A stretch of 64,000 nt of DNA, taken from NCBI GenBank assembly GCA_020635915.1, contig JACJYU010000003.1, positions 1 to 64,000 of the forward strand, read 5' to 3'. Positions 24,962-34,169 of the stretch are shown here, piece after piece (positions within the stretch are counted from its first letter, which is position 1; every line of letters starts with the position of its first letter). Position numbers and translations under genes: made by a program. This DNA comes from Flammeovirgaceae bacterium (lineage in GTDB: Bacteria > Bacteroidota > Bacteroidia > Cytophagales > Cyclobacteriaceae). The notes under the pieces were generated by a model, which saw nothing but the letters and a program-made list of their open reading frames with translations, had not been told where the DNA came from and did not search any database.

Positions 24962-26431
24962 ATGCGTAGGAATTGGGTTTTAGTTGCATTGATGTTGGCC
25001 ATTACTTTGGCCGCCATGGACAATACCATTGTGGCCACGGCCATCCCCCAGATCGTGGGCGACCTTGGCGGGTTTTCCTTGTTCAGTTGGCTGTTTTCCA
25101 TTTACCTGCTCATCCAAACGATCACCATTCCCTTATACGGAAAACTGGCGGACCTTTACGGGCGAAAGCCCATTTTGACCATTGGGATCACCATCTTCCT
25201 GGTAGGATCGGCCGCTTGTGGCGGGGCCTGGGACATGTATTCCTTGATTTTCTTCAGGGGCGTGCAGGCGATAGGGGCAGGCGCGATTATGGCTACCGTG
25301 AACACCATTGCAGGCGATATTTACACCATTCAGGAGCGGGCCAAAATACAGGGCTGGTTATCCAGTGTGTGGGGCGTGTCGGCCATCCTGGGGCCCGCGT
25401 TGGGCGGGGCACTTGCCGATTATGCCTCCTGGCGATGGATATTTTTTATCAATGTGCCTGTAGGCATAGGCTCTGTGGTTTTGATCAGCCTTTTCCTACA
25501 TGAAAACAAGCCCGAAAAGCGGCCGAAGATAGATTGGACGGGCGCTGCGGCCATGCTGGTGACGGGGACCATCATAATGTTTGGCCTTTTGCAGGGCGGG
25601 CAGTCCTGGCCATGGTTTTCGTTCAACACCTTGGGGATAATCCTTATCAGTGGCTTATTGGTGTTCATTACCATGCGGGTTGAACGCAGGTCGGAAGAGC
25701 CAATTTTGCCCCGATGGGTATGGACGAGGCCGGTGCTCCTCGGTGCCAACCTGGCCACCATTGGCATGGGCATTATCATGATGGGCCCCAATATGTATTT
25801 GCCGTTGTTCGCACAATCGGTTACCGGGGTTGGCGCCATAGCGGCCGGTTTTATCCTGGCGAGCATGAGCATCACCTGGCCGCTTTCCTCTTCCTTGTCC
25901 GGCAAACTGTACCTGCATATTGGGTTTAGGAATACGGCCATTTGCGGTGCCATAATCGTTATTGTTGGCGCCTCCAGTTTCCTGTTCATGGAGTTCCCCG
26001 GGCCTGTGTGGGCACTGGTGGCCATTCAAATGATGTTGGGGGCAGGGTTTGGTTTAATATCCACGCCCTTGCTGGTGGGCGTGCAGTCCACGGTGGCATG
26101 GGGGCAGCGAGGCGTGGTAACAGGAACGAACATGTTTTCGCGGTATTTTGGACAAAGTATAGGTGCGGCCGTGTACGCTGCCATTTTTAATGCCGTGATC
26201 AGTGGCAAAATTGAAAATGCCCCCGTCCCTCTAAAACGGGAATTGCCCGGTGTGAACAAAGTGGTGGAGGTATTGCAATCGCACCAATCGGTTTCCGAAG
26301 TGAGTTTGTACCTACGGGAAGCATTTTTTGATGCGGCCCACAATGTGTATATAGGTTTGGTGGTGACCGGCTGCATTACCCTGGTGGTTTTGTTGCTCAC
26401 GCCTGCCAAATTCCCCATCGTAGGGGGCTAA
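24962..26431 (+). CDS. MFS drug exporter, DHA2 (14-helix) family
   Basis: 489 residues with fourteen predicted membrane helices. The DHA2 hallmarks are present: LAAMDNTIVATAIPQIVGDLGG in helix 1 with the membrane Asp, GKLADLYGRKPIL in loop 2-3, and SSVWGVSAILGPALGGALADYASWRWIFFINVPVG for helix 5 (motif C) and the following loop. Family members export cationic drugs and dyes in exchange for protons; the substrate is unknown. The ATG at 24962 is the only reasonable start. It follows the M28 peptidase gene by 86 nt and precedes the DoxX gene by 94 nt, so it may be monocistronic. Confidence 0.9.
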   Translation: MRRNWVLVALMLAITLAAMDNTIVATAIPQIVGDLGGFSLFSWLFSIYLLIQTITIPLYGKLADLYGRKPILTIGITIFLVGSAACGGAWDMYSLIFFRGVQAIGAGAIMATVNTIAGDIYTIQERAKIQGWLSSVWGVSAILGPALGGALADYASWRWIFFINVPVGIGSVVLISLFLHENKPEKRPKIDWTGAAAMLVTGTIIMFGLLQGGQSWPWFSFNTLGIILISGLLVFITMRVERRSEEPILPRWVWTRPVLLGANLATIGMGIIMMGPNMYLPLFAQSVTGVGAIAAGFILASMSITWPLSSSLSGKLYLHIGFRNTAICGAIIVIVGASSFLFMEFPGPVWALVAIQMMLGAGFGLISTPLLVGVQSTVAWGQRGVVTGTNMFSRYFGQSIGAAVYAAIFNAVISGKIENAPVPLKRELPGVNKVVEVLQSHQSVSEVSLYLREAFFDAAHNVYIGLVVTGCITLVVLLLTPAKFPIVGG

Positions 26432-26525
26432 AGCAAAAGGCACAAGGCAAACGAAAACGAAATGGTTGGTGTTAAGATGTTTGTGGCCTATTGGGCCTGT
26501 TATAATGAAATAAAAAGCCATTGAA

Positions 26526-26942
26526 ATGAAGATCATAAAACCATTCCTACGGTTATCCCTATCGGCCGGGTTCCTCTCCGCAGTGGCAGACCGGTTTGGC
26601 TGGTGGCCTGCCGGGGCATCCGCCTGGGGGAACTGGGCCAAGTTTCAGGAATACACGGCCACCATCAACCCTTGGGCCCCCGATGGGCTTGTCCCCGCCA
26701 TTGCGTGGATTGCCACCGGGGCCGAAGTGGCCTTTGCCCTATTTTTGCTGGTTGGCTACAAGACGGAATTGTTTGCCAGGCTAAGTGGCCTTCTGTTGCT
26801 GGCTTTTGCCGTATCCATGACTTTTTCCACTGGTATAAAGGGGGTGTTTGACTACTCGGTATTTACGGCTTCAGCGGGGGCATTTGCCCTGGGGCAGATG
26901 AAGGAAAAGTATTTTGAAATAGACCGTTTGTTTTCCAAATAA
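26526..26942 (+). CDS. DoxX-family membrane protein
   Basis: 138 residues with four membrane helices: about 5-20, 55-80 (AIAWIATGAEVAFALFLLVGY), 88-105 and 110-130. The layout, and the Glu in the second helix (TGAEV) followed by GYKTELFARLSG, match the DoxX/DoxD-like family. These are small quinone- or redox-linked membrane proteins, mostly of unknown reaction. The stop lies 9 nt before the next gene, which encodes a nitrobindin-like protein, so the two form a short operon. Confidence 0.82.
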   Translation: MKIIKPFLRLSLSAGFLSAVADRFGWWPAGASAWGNWAKFQEYTATINPWAPDGLVPAIAWIATGAEVAFALFLLVGYKTELFARLSGLLLLAFAVSMTFSTGIKGVFDYSVFTASAGAFALGQMKEKYFEIDRLFSK

Positions 26943-26951
26943 GAGACATAT

Positions 26952-27482
26952 ATGCCTACCGAATATGACGCCCTAGTGGGAAAAAATTTTGACGACATAA
27001 GAAAGTTGCTTCAAGGAGAGTGGAGGGGCGAGGGGTTGGCAAAATTCCCTACCATCGAAACCACAGCATACAAGGAAACCTGGACATTCACACCGGATGA
27101 TGACAAGGACTCTATCCATTATAGCCAGAAGACCTTGTACAAAAACGATACCCCCAATAACGGAAAAACAGTCTTTTGGGACACAGGATTCATTTTGTTG
27201 AAGGAAAACAAAATATTATGGGTAAGTGCACAGGTGGGGGGGCGCACGGAAACGTATGCATTGGGGCAATATGTGAAAGGGGAAACGGTCCATCTGGTTT
27301 TTGATAGCATCCACATCGGCAACGATGCAAAGACCATCCGTTCCCAGCGGGTGCTCCATATTGGCAAAGGCGTGCTGGGTTATGAATTGAACATGAGCAC
27401 CCATCAGGCAACGGAATTTCAAAACCATTTGTCCGCCTCTTTGACGCGGGCCGGCAACGGCACAAAAACATATGTGTTGTAA
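26952..27482 (+). CDS. Nitrobindin/THAP4-like heme-binding beta-barrel protein
   Basis: 176 residues, no signal peptide. It begins with a GEWRGEGLAKFPTIETTAYKE segment and alternates short beta strands, the pattern of the DUF1794/nitrobindin fold (FABP-like barrel). Near the C-terminus, TEFQNHLSASLTR aligns with the stretch of nitrobindins that carries the heme-ligating His (pattern QPHLxAxL), so the ligand would be the His in QNH. Nitrobindins bind ferric heme and react with nitric oxide or peroxynitrite. The 9-nt spacing from the DoxX gene suggests a shared role in redox or reactive-nitrogen defence, which is inference. The assignment rests on motif reading, not on a search. Confidence 0.7.
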   Translation: MPTEYDALVGKNFDDIRKLLQGEWRGEGLAKFPTIETTAYKETWTFTPDDDKDSIHYSQKTLYKNDTPNNGKTVFWDTGFILLKENKILWVSAQVGGRTETYALGQYVKGETVHLVFDSIHIGNDAKTIRSQRVLHIGKGVLGYELNMSTHQATEFQNHLSASLTRAGNGTKTYVL

Positions 27483-27545
27483 GGTGCTGCCCAGCGGCCG
27501 TTAAAGAGGCCCTCCAGGATACCGGACACAGGAAATGTACTGACC

Positions 27546-28289
27546 ATGAAACCATCAATACAGGAAAATTTAAAATTTATCCACCACCGCATAGAAGAGG
27601 CCTGCAAAAAAGCAAACAGGGACAAAAGTGAAGTGCGCCTCCTTTTGGCCACCAAAACAGTTGGGGTGGACAGGGTGCAGCAGGCATTGGACCTGGGGGA
27701 AACCTTAATTGGGGAAAACAAAGTGCAGGAGCTAAAGGAAAAATGCCCTCATTACAAAAGACCAACCCCTGAAATTCACTTTATTGGGCACCTGCAAAGC
27801 AATAAAATAAAGGAAGTGATCAAATGGGCAGATTGTATTGAATCCATTGACCGCCTGCCGTTGGCTGAAAAATTGAACAGCCGGCTTGCCTTTGAAGGGA
27901 AGAAAATGGATGTGTACATACAGGTCAACACTTCTTATGAGGAGAGCAAGTTTGGGGTAGCGCCCGAAAAGGCCATAGGGCTGGTTCGATCGGTGGCGGC
28001 CCTGGAAAACCTGCACATAAAAGGGTTAATGACCATTGGCCTTTTTAGTGCCGAAGCCGCCAGGGTCCGTAGGTGCTTTCAGTTGCTGAAGAAAATCCAA
28101 ATGGAAGCAAAGGCCCTGAACATTCCGGGGGCCGACCTCAGCGCGCTGTCCATGGGAATGAGTGGGGACCTTGAAATTGCCGTGGAAGAGGGGGCCACCA
28201 TTGTGCGGGTGGGCACTGCAATATTTGGCGAAAGGGCATACCCCGACAGTTACTACTGGAATGAAGCAGGCACTTCCCCAACTGCCTGA
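27546..28289 (+). CDS. yggS: YggS-family pyridoxal-phosphate homeostasis protein
   Basis: 247 residues, a single TIM barrel like the N-terminal domain of alanine racemase. The PLP Lys is Lys37 in LLATKTVG; GENKVQE, HFIGHLQSNKIK and LSMGMSGDLEIAVEEGATIVRVGTAIFG are the usual motifs in order. The protein binds PLP and keeps the free vitamin B6 pool and amino/keto acid balance in check without clear enzymatic activity of its own. It follows the nitrobindin-like gene by 63 nt and may be the third gene of that operon; there is no proC neighbour. Confidence 0.95.
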   Translation: MKPSIQENLKFIHHRIEEACKKANRDKSEVRLLLATKTVGVDRVQQALDLGETLIGENKVQELKEKCPHYKRPTPEIHFIGHLQSNKIKEVIKWADCIESIDRLPLAEKLNSRLAFEGKKMDVYIQVNTSYEESKFGVAPEKAIGLVRSVAALENLHIKGLMTIGLFSAEAARVRRCFQLLKKIQMEAKALNIPGADLSALSMGMSGDLEIAVEEGATIVRVGTAIFGERAYPDSYYWNEAGTSPTA

Positions 28290-28456
28290 CCACACCCATG
28301 GGGATGCATCCCAGCTGCCCAATAATGGACAGCCCTGGTCCTAAAAATGGGCACTTTCCATGATCCATTAGCCGTTTTGCTTTTCAATTCCCGTTTTGGT
28401 TGGCTTTATGGTTTTGGCATGGCGATGGCTATTAGGGCAATAAATGGTATGGGTTT

Positions 28457-30868
28457 ATGATCAGGAATTATTTAAAGGTGGCGTTTCGCGCCCTTAACAG
28501 GAACAAAACGTTTACACTGGTGAATGTGCTTGGCCTGGTGACAGGCATCTCCTTCAGTTGCATGCTCTACATCTATGTGGACAATGAACTATCGTATGAC
28601 AAATTCCACGACAAGTCGGACAGGATTTACCGGGTGGTGACCCTGGATACCCGGGATGTGGAGAACCCCAGGCGCTACGGCATTACGGTGCCTGCCTTGG
28701 GAAAGGAGTTGGTGGACAATTATCCGGAAGTAGTGGATATGGTGAGGCTGCACCAGTATACGGGGCAGATGGTATTTGATATCAATGGGGAAAAATTCCA
28801 GGAGCGCAGTTGGTTCACTACCGACAGCAATTTTTTTAAAGTATTTGATTTTGCATTTGAGATAGGTGACAAATCCACGGCACTGGCCAAACCCTTTTCA
28901 CTGGTCATTACCGAGTCGGCCAGGCAAAAATATTTTGGCAGGGAAAACCCCGTAGGCAAAGTAATGGAAATCGAGAACGTGGATGGCCCTGTCACCATAA
29001 CAGGCGTGCTCAAAGACCTCCCTTCCAATTCCCACCTTCAGTTCGAGTTCCTTTTTTCCAATGTGAGGACGGATGATGGCTGGAAGAAGTATATGAACAG
29101 TTGGGACCGTTTTGGCGCCTACACGTATATAGTATTGGACAAAAACAGCTCTATCATAAGTTTGCAGGAAAAAATTCCGGGCATGCTCAAAAAAAACCTG
29201 GGGCCCTATGCCGGGTTGTACTCCATTGATTTTCAACCCATGGAAGAAATTTACCTGCACTCGGCCAATATTGAGGCGGGGGCGGAGAGGGCACACGGCC
29301 AGATGTCCTACATCTATATTTTTTCCACCATGGGGTTGTTCCTGCTGGTGATTGCCTGCATCAACTACATCAACCTTGCCACCGCCAAGGCACTGGCCAG
29401 GGCCAAGGAAGTAGGGGTAAGGAAGGTGGTGGGGGCATTTAAGGGCCAATTGATGGCACAGTTCCTCACTGAGTCCTTTATTGTCACGTTCATTTCCATG
29501 TTCCTGGCCATTGGCGTTATGGATTTGCTCTTCCCTTATTTCAATGCGATTACCGGCAAAGGCTTTCATATCACGGCCGGCACCTTGCTAAATTATATTG
29601 ACCCGCTACTTGTGATAACATTGATAATAGGCTTGGTATCAGGTAGTTACCCTGCATTTTATCTGGCCAAACTTAAGCCTGTGCAATCGCTTCGTGGAAA
29701 GGGTACCGGGGAAACGGGGGCTGCGGCATTGCGCCAGGGGTTGGTGGTTTTTCAGTTTACCCTTACCATTATAATGATCGTCTCTACTATCGTCATTGGC
29801 CGTCAGCTCAATTTTATCCAGGACAAAGACATTGGGTTCGACAAAAGCCAGCTCGTGATTATTGATATCAACAGCGGCAACGTGAGGAGGAATTTTCAAA
29901 CCATGAAGGACGAATACGCCAAAGTGCCAGGGGTGCGGAAAGTGGCGGTATCGTCCCGGGTGCCGGGCGAATGGAAGCATATCCCTGAAATATATGTGCA
30001 GGCCCCAGAAACAGCGGCACAGGGGATAGATTCCATCCGCACTTATTTTATGGGGTTTGATGAAAGCATGTTGGACACCTACGGGCTCACCATGGCCGAG
30101 GGCAAATATTTTCCCGCCAATGGCCTGGCCGACTCCACCACCGTGCTGCTCAATGAATCGGCAGTAAAGGTTTTGGGATTGACCGATCCCGTGGGGGAAC
30201 AGTTGCGCATACTCAATGATGGAAAGGTGATGGACATGAAGGTGATCGGGGTGGTAAGGGATTTTAATTTTCAATCCTTGCATGAGAAAATTGCGCCTAT
30301 TGTGATAGGCACCTGGAACAACCCCATCCAGTCCATCGACTATTTTTCCCTCAAAGTTTCCGGCAACATGGAGGCGGCCCTAAAAGGCGCGACCGGGGTC
30401 CATAATATGTTTGACCATTATACGCCTATTGAATACCATATTTTGGACCAGCAATTGGCCCTCTTTTATGAGGCGGAAAAGAGGGCGGGAATGATTTTTG
30501 GAATGGGGGGAGGCCTTAGCATTTTTGTTGCCTGCCTGGGCCTGTTCGGGCTGGCCACCTACAACATAGAAAAGAGGGCAAAAGAATTGGGGATAAGGAA
30601 GGTGCTGGGCGCCAGCAGCGGGAACCTGTTCCTGTTGCTTTCTTCTTCATTTTCAAAACAAGTGGGGATTGCATTTGTCATTGCCAGCCCTGTGGCGTAT
30701 TACGTAATGGCCAAATGGCTAAACGGGTTTGAATACAAGATATCCCTGAATGTGGGTATTTTTTTGCTGGCAGGCGCCATTGCCCTGTTGATTGCCCTGC
30801 TTACTGTCAGTTATCGTTCGATCAAAGCCGCCAATAGCAACCCCCTTATGGCATTGAAACAGGAATAA
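28457..30868 (+). CDS. FtsX/MacB-type ABC transporter permease
   Basis: 803 residues with the same two-repeat layout as the other permeases here: helix 1 at about 20-40, MacB-like periplasmic domain, helix cluster with CINYINLATAKALARAKEVGVRKVVGA, a second periplasmic domain, and final helices with KRAKELGIRKVLGASSG. The starting MIRNYLKVAFRALNRNK is typical of the Bacteroidota subgroup. A second permease gene follows 116 nt downstream on the same strand, so the two may act as a pair. No ATPase gene is nearby. The role could be cell-envelope remodelling or export of a peptide or lipid, not decidable from sequence. Confidence 0.88.
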   Translation: MIRNYLKVAFRALNRNKTFTLVNVLGLVTGISFSCMLYIYVDNELSYDKFHDKSDRIYRVVTLDTRDVENPRRYGITVPALGKELVDNYPEVVDMVRLHQYTGQMVFDINGEKFQERSWFTTDSNFFKVFDFAFEIGDKSTALAKPFSLVITESARQKYFGRENPVGKVMEIENVDGPVTITGVLKDLPSNSHLQFEFLFSNVRTDDGWKKYMNSWDRFGAYTYIVLDKNSSIISLQEKIPGMLKKNLGPYAGLYSIDFQPMEEIYLHSANIEAGAERAHGQMSYIYIFSTMGLFLLVIACINYINLATAKALARAKEVGVRKVVGAFKGQLMAQFLTESFIVTFISMFLAIGVMDLLFPYFNAITGKGFHITAGTLLNYIDPLLVITLIIGLVSGSYPAFYLAKLKPVQSLRGKGTGETGAAALRQGLVVFQFTLTIIMIVSTIVIGRQLNFIQDKDIGFDKSQLVIIDINSGNVRRNFQTMKDEYAKVPGVRKVAVSSRVPGEWKHIPEIYVQAPETAAQGIDSIRTYFMGFDESMLDTYGLTMAEGKYFPANGLADSTTVLLNESAVKVLGLTDPVGEQLRILNDGKVMDMKVIGVVRDFNFQSLHEKIAPIVIGTWNNPIQSIDYFSLKVSGNMEAALKGATGVHNMFDHYTPIEYHILDQQLALFYEAEKRAGMIFGMGGGLSIFVACLGLFGLATYNIEKRAKELGIRKVLGASSGNLFLLLSSSFSKQVGIAFVIASPVAYYVMAKWLNGFEYKISLNVGIFLLAGAIALLIALLTVSYRSIKAANSNPLMALKQE

Positions 30869-30984
30869 ATTGCCAACACCACCGGTGTAACCATTTGATC
30901 CGGACCAGGTACCACTATTTGGGCATCGGGTGCAACCCTTAGCGGGGCCCCGGTGTCCTTATCGTTGAAACGGATGGCTCCCTT

Positions 30985-33342
30985 ATGATCAAGCACAACC
31001 TGCTCCTTATCTATCGCAATTTCCTGCGCAACAAAGTTTACTTCCTCATCAACTTGTTTGGGCTGGCCGCAGGCCTGGCTTGCACGCTCCTTATTTATTT
31101 ATGGGTGAGGGACGAGTTGGCCATGAACAAATTCCACGCTTTGGACGAAAGGTTGTTTGAGGTAATGGAACACCAAAGCTATGCGGATGCCATTATGACC
31201 ACGACTTCCACGCCCGGGATATTGGCAGAAACTTTAAAAGAAGAATTTCCTGAAGTGGAATATGCAGCCACTGGCACCTGGATAAGCCCCTATACCTTGT
31301 CGATTGAAGGCCATAATGTGAAAGCCAAGGGATATCACGCAGGGAGCGATTTCTTTAAAATGTTTTCCTACCCCCTTGTGCAAGGGAATGCTGGCCAGGC
31401 ACTAAAGGACAAATTTTCAATGGTCATCTCCCGGGACCTGGCCATAAGACTGTTTGATGAAGTAGGAAAGGCCATGGGGAAAACCGTGGTACTGCAACAT
31501 GATAAGGAATTTATCGTGACCGGTATTTTTGAAAACCTTCCCACAACCTCTACGGCACAATTCGATTTTGTATTGACACTTGAATTTTACAAAGAAGACA
31601 ATGAGTGGCTGTTGAGCTGGGGCAACAATGGCCCTTCCACGTTTATTGTTTTGCGCGAAGGGACCGATCCGGGCGCCTTCTCGGACAAAATAAAGGATTT
31701 TGTGAAGAATAAGAACGAGCAGTCGAATGTTGCCTTGTTCTTGCAAAAATATTCCGAGCGGTACCTGCATGGCCGTTTTGAAAATGGGGTACAAACAGGA
31801 GGGCGGATCGAGTACGTACGGTTGTTTTCGATCATAGCCATTTTTATCCTGGTAATTGCCTGTATCAACTTCATGAACCTCTCCACGGCAAGGGCTTCGC
31901 GCAAGGCCAAAGAGGTGGGGATCAAGAAATCAGTGGGCGCGGCCAGGGGCTCGATTGCCCTTCAATACATCGGTGAGTCCCTGATGATGAGCTTGCTATC
32001 GGTCGTATTGGCGCTGGGCTTTGTATGGCTTTTCCTTCCCCAGTTCAACCTGGTAACGGAAAAGAAGATAGCGCTAACGCTTTTTGACCCACAATTGATA
32101 AAGTGGTTGTTGGGGGTCGTCCTGTTCACGGGGCTGTTGGCGGGCAGCTACCCAGCTATTTATATATCCAGGTTTAGGCCTGCGGCTGTATTGAAGGGCG
32201 AGATGCACGGCACTTGGGGAGAGCTGTGGGCCCGAAAGGGGTTAGTGGTTTTTCAATTTTTTCTATCGGTAATACTCATTGTATCGGTATTGGTGGTCTA
32301 CCAACAAATTGATTTTGTGCAAACCGAAAATTTAGGGTACAAAAAGGAGCATCTCATTCAAATCCCAATCGAAGGAAAAATTTTGACAAATCGTGAAACG
32401 TTTTTGAAGGAAGTGCGGAGGATACCCGGTGTGGCCAGTGCCGCTGGCATGGGACATGACCTGATAGGGCGCAGCAACAATACCAGTGGACTGTCCTGGG
32501 AGGGAAAAAACCCGGAAGACAATATCCTTTTTGAAAATGTGGCAAGTGATTATGGTTTGATTGAAACCTTGGGAATGGAAATGGCCGAAGGAAGGGCTTT
32601 TTCTGAAGAATATGGTGCAGACAGTACCAAGATCATTTTCAATGAAGCGGCCATAAGGGCAATGAACCTGGAGGACCCGGTTGGCAAAACGATTAAACTT
32701 TGGGATGAATACGACATGGAAATTATTGGTGTAGTGAAAGATTTCCATTTTCAATCGTTGCATGACGTGGTCAACCCCTTGTTTTTCAGGCTTAGCCCCC
32801 GAAATACCTGGAACGTAATGGTCCGCCTGGAGGCCGGAAAGGAAAAAGGAACGTTGGAAGCATTAGGCAGGTTTTACAGCGAATTCAATCCGGGGTTTGC
32901 ATTTGAATACCACTTTCAGGACCAGGAATATGCCAAGCAATATGCCGCTGAGCAGCGCGTGGCCACCCTCTCGTTTTACTTTGCCACCATGGCCATATTG
33001 ATTTCCTGCCTGGGCCTGTTTGGGCTGGCCACCTTTACGGCCGAGCGCAGGATAAAAGAAATTGGGATAAGAAAGGTAATGGGGTCTTCGGCCACTAATA
33101 TTGTATTGTTGCTTTCCGGTGACTTTACCAAAATGGTAATGCTTTCAATCGCCCTGGCTTTGCCCTTAAGTTATTGGTTATTAAGCCAATGGCTTGAGCG
33201 GTTTGCCTTTCACGTCAAATTAGGGGCAGGCTATTTCATGGTGGCGGGCGGCATTGCCCTGGTCACGGCATGGCTCACAGTGGCTTCACAGGCCATTAGG
33301 GCAGCCAATATCAATCCTGCCAGGTGCCTAAGGGACCAATAG
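30985..33342 (+). CDS. FtsX/MacB-type ABC transporter permease
   Basis: 785 residues with the double MacB-core/FtsX layout. The N-terminal MIKHNLLLIYRNFLRNKVYFLINLFGL is followed by a periplasmic domain, CINFMNLSTARASRKAKEVGIKKSVGAARG, a second domain and AERRIKEIGIRKVMGSSATN near the end. It is the second gene of a permease tandem with 28457-30868; the 116-nt gap holds a small hairpin-like element and no clear promoter box. It is distinct enough from the upstream gene that recent tandem duplication is not evident. As with the others, the partner ATPase must be encoded elsewhere. Confidence 0.88.
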   Translation: MIKHNLLLIYRNFLRNKVYFLINLFGLAAGLACTLLIYLWVRDELAMNKFHALDERLFEVMEHQSYADAIMTTTSTPGILAETLKEEFPEVEYAATGTWISPYTLSIEGHNVKAKGYHAGSDFFKMFSYPLVQGNAGQALKDKFSMVISRDLAIRLFDEVGKAMGKTVVLQHDKEFIVTGIFENLPTTSTAQFDFVLTLEFYKEDNEWLLSWGNNGPSTFIVLREGTDPGAFSDKIKDFVKNKNEQSNVALFLQKYSERYLHGRFENGVQTGGRIEYVRLFSIIAIFILVIACINFMNLSTARASRKAKEVGIKKSVGAARGSIALQYIGESLMMSLLSVVLALGFVWLFLPQFNLVTEKKIALTLFDPQLIKWLLGVVLFTGLLAGSYPAIYISRFRPAAVLKGEMHGTWGELWARKGLVVFQFFLSVILIVSVLVVYQQIDFVQTENLGYKKEHLIQIPIEGKILTNRETFLKEVRRIPGVASAAGMGHDLIGRSNNTSGLSWEGKNPEDNILFENVASDYGLIETLGMEMAEGRAFSEEYGADSTKIIFNEAAIRAMNLEDPVGKTIKLWDEYDMEIIGVVKDFHFQSLHDVVNPLFFRLSPRNTWNVMVRLEAGKEKGTLEALGRFYSEFNPGFAFEYHFQDQEYAKQYAAEQRVATLSFYFATMAILISCLGLFGLATFTAERRIKEIGIRKVMGSSATNIVLLLSGDFTKMVMLSIALALPLSYWLLSQWLERFAFHVKLGAGYFMVAGGIALVTAWLTVASQAIRAANINPARCLRDQ

Positions 33343-33373
33343 CGCACAGTTGATCAATATCACCTGGAATTTA

Positions 33374-33381
33374 TATATTTG
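33374..33381 (+). promoter_or_regulatory. -7 box TATATTTG with upstream TTG, for the 33.4-kb secreted protein
   Basis: TATATTTG with a TTG (33350-33352) 21 nt upstream matches the Bacteroidota -33/-7 pair. The start codon at 33422 is also preceded by AGGAG (33412-33416), a strong ribosome binding site, which is uncommon in this window. Confidence 0.6.
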
Positions 33382-33421
33382 AACTTACCGAAAACTGCAT
33401 GTTCAAAAAAACAGGAGAACC

Positions 33422-34108
33422 ATGAAAGGACTATTGATCATTTTGGGGATATCGCTTGGCCTTACCTCCGGGATTGCCCAATGCAACAAGTTTTACCAAT
33501 TATACCAGGGAAGTGAGTGGGAACTGGAGAGTTACAACCCCAAGGGAAAACTGACCGGAAAACAAACACAGAAGGTAGTTTCCTATTCGGAAGGGCCCGG
33601 GTCGTTTAAGGCAACCGTTCATTCGGTGGTCTTTGACAAAAAAGGCAAAGAGGTCATGCAGGGCAACCTGAATTTTGAATGCCAGGGCGGCACCATGGTG
33701 GTGGACATGCGCAATTTTATCAACGAGGAGCAAATGAAGGCTTTTCAAAATTATGAGATGCAGGTGGAATCCGACAACCTGGAAATACCCGATGACCTAT
33801 CGGTAGGGCAGGACTTAAAAGACGGCACCGTTACCATCACTGCGGCCAACTCACCCATGCCCATGACGATGTCCGTGAAAATAACCAACAGAAAGATCGT
33901 GGGCAAAGGGCCCATCACCACCCCTGCAGGTACGTTCGAATGCTATAAGGTTACAAGCACGTCTACGGTAAATACAAAAATGGGCATTGGATTGACTTTC
34001 AACTATACCACGGTAGAGTGGCTGGCGCCCAAGGTGGCGGTGGTGAAGTCCGAATCTTACCGGAACGGCAAGCTGCAGGGGTATACCCAGTTGACCCGAA
34101 GGAACTAA
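33422..34108 (+). CDS. Secreted protein, TapB/DUF3108-like
   Basis: 228 residues with a signal peptide (MKGLLIILGISLGLTSGIAQ). The mature protein begins CNKFYQLYQGSEWELESYN and is all-beta by appearance, ending in FNYTTVEWLAPKVAVVKSESYRNGKLQGYTQL. This strand pattern, in which a treated polymer or lipid value is compared with a VEWLAP/KSE motif, resembles small Bacteroidota TapB or DUF3108-type envelope proteins. The function is unknown. It is an independent unit with its own promoter and ribosome site and converges with the cytochrome gene. The family call is by memory of similar sequences. Confidence 0.6.
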   Translation: MKGLLIILGISLGLTSGIAQCNKFYQLYQGSEWELESYNPKGKLTGKQTQKVVSYSEGPGSFKATVHSVVFDKKGKEVMQGNLNFECQGGTMVVDMRNFINEEQMKAFQNYEMQVESDNLEIPDDLSVGQDLKDGTVTITAANSPMPMTMSVKITNRKIVGKGPITTPAGTFECYKVTSTSTVNTKMGIGLTFNYTTVEWLAPKVAVVKSESYRNGKLQGYTQLTRRN

Positions 34109-34169
34109 ACGTATATAAAAACCTGAGGGAACAGCAGTGCTTTGTTTCTGCAAACAGGAGAGCGGCTTT

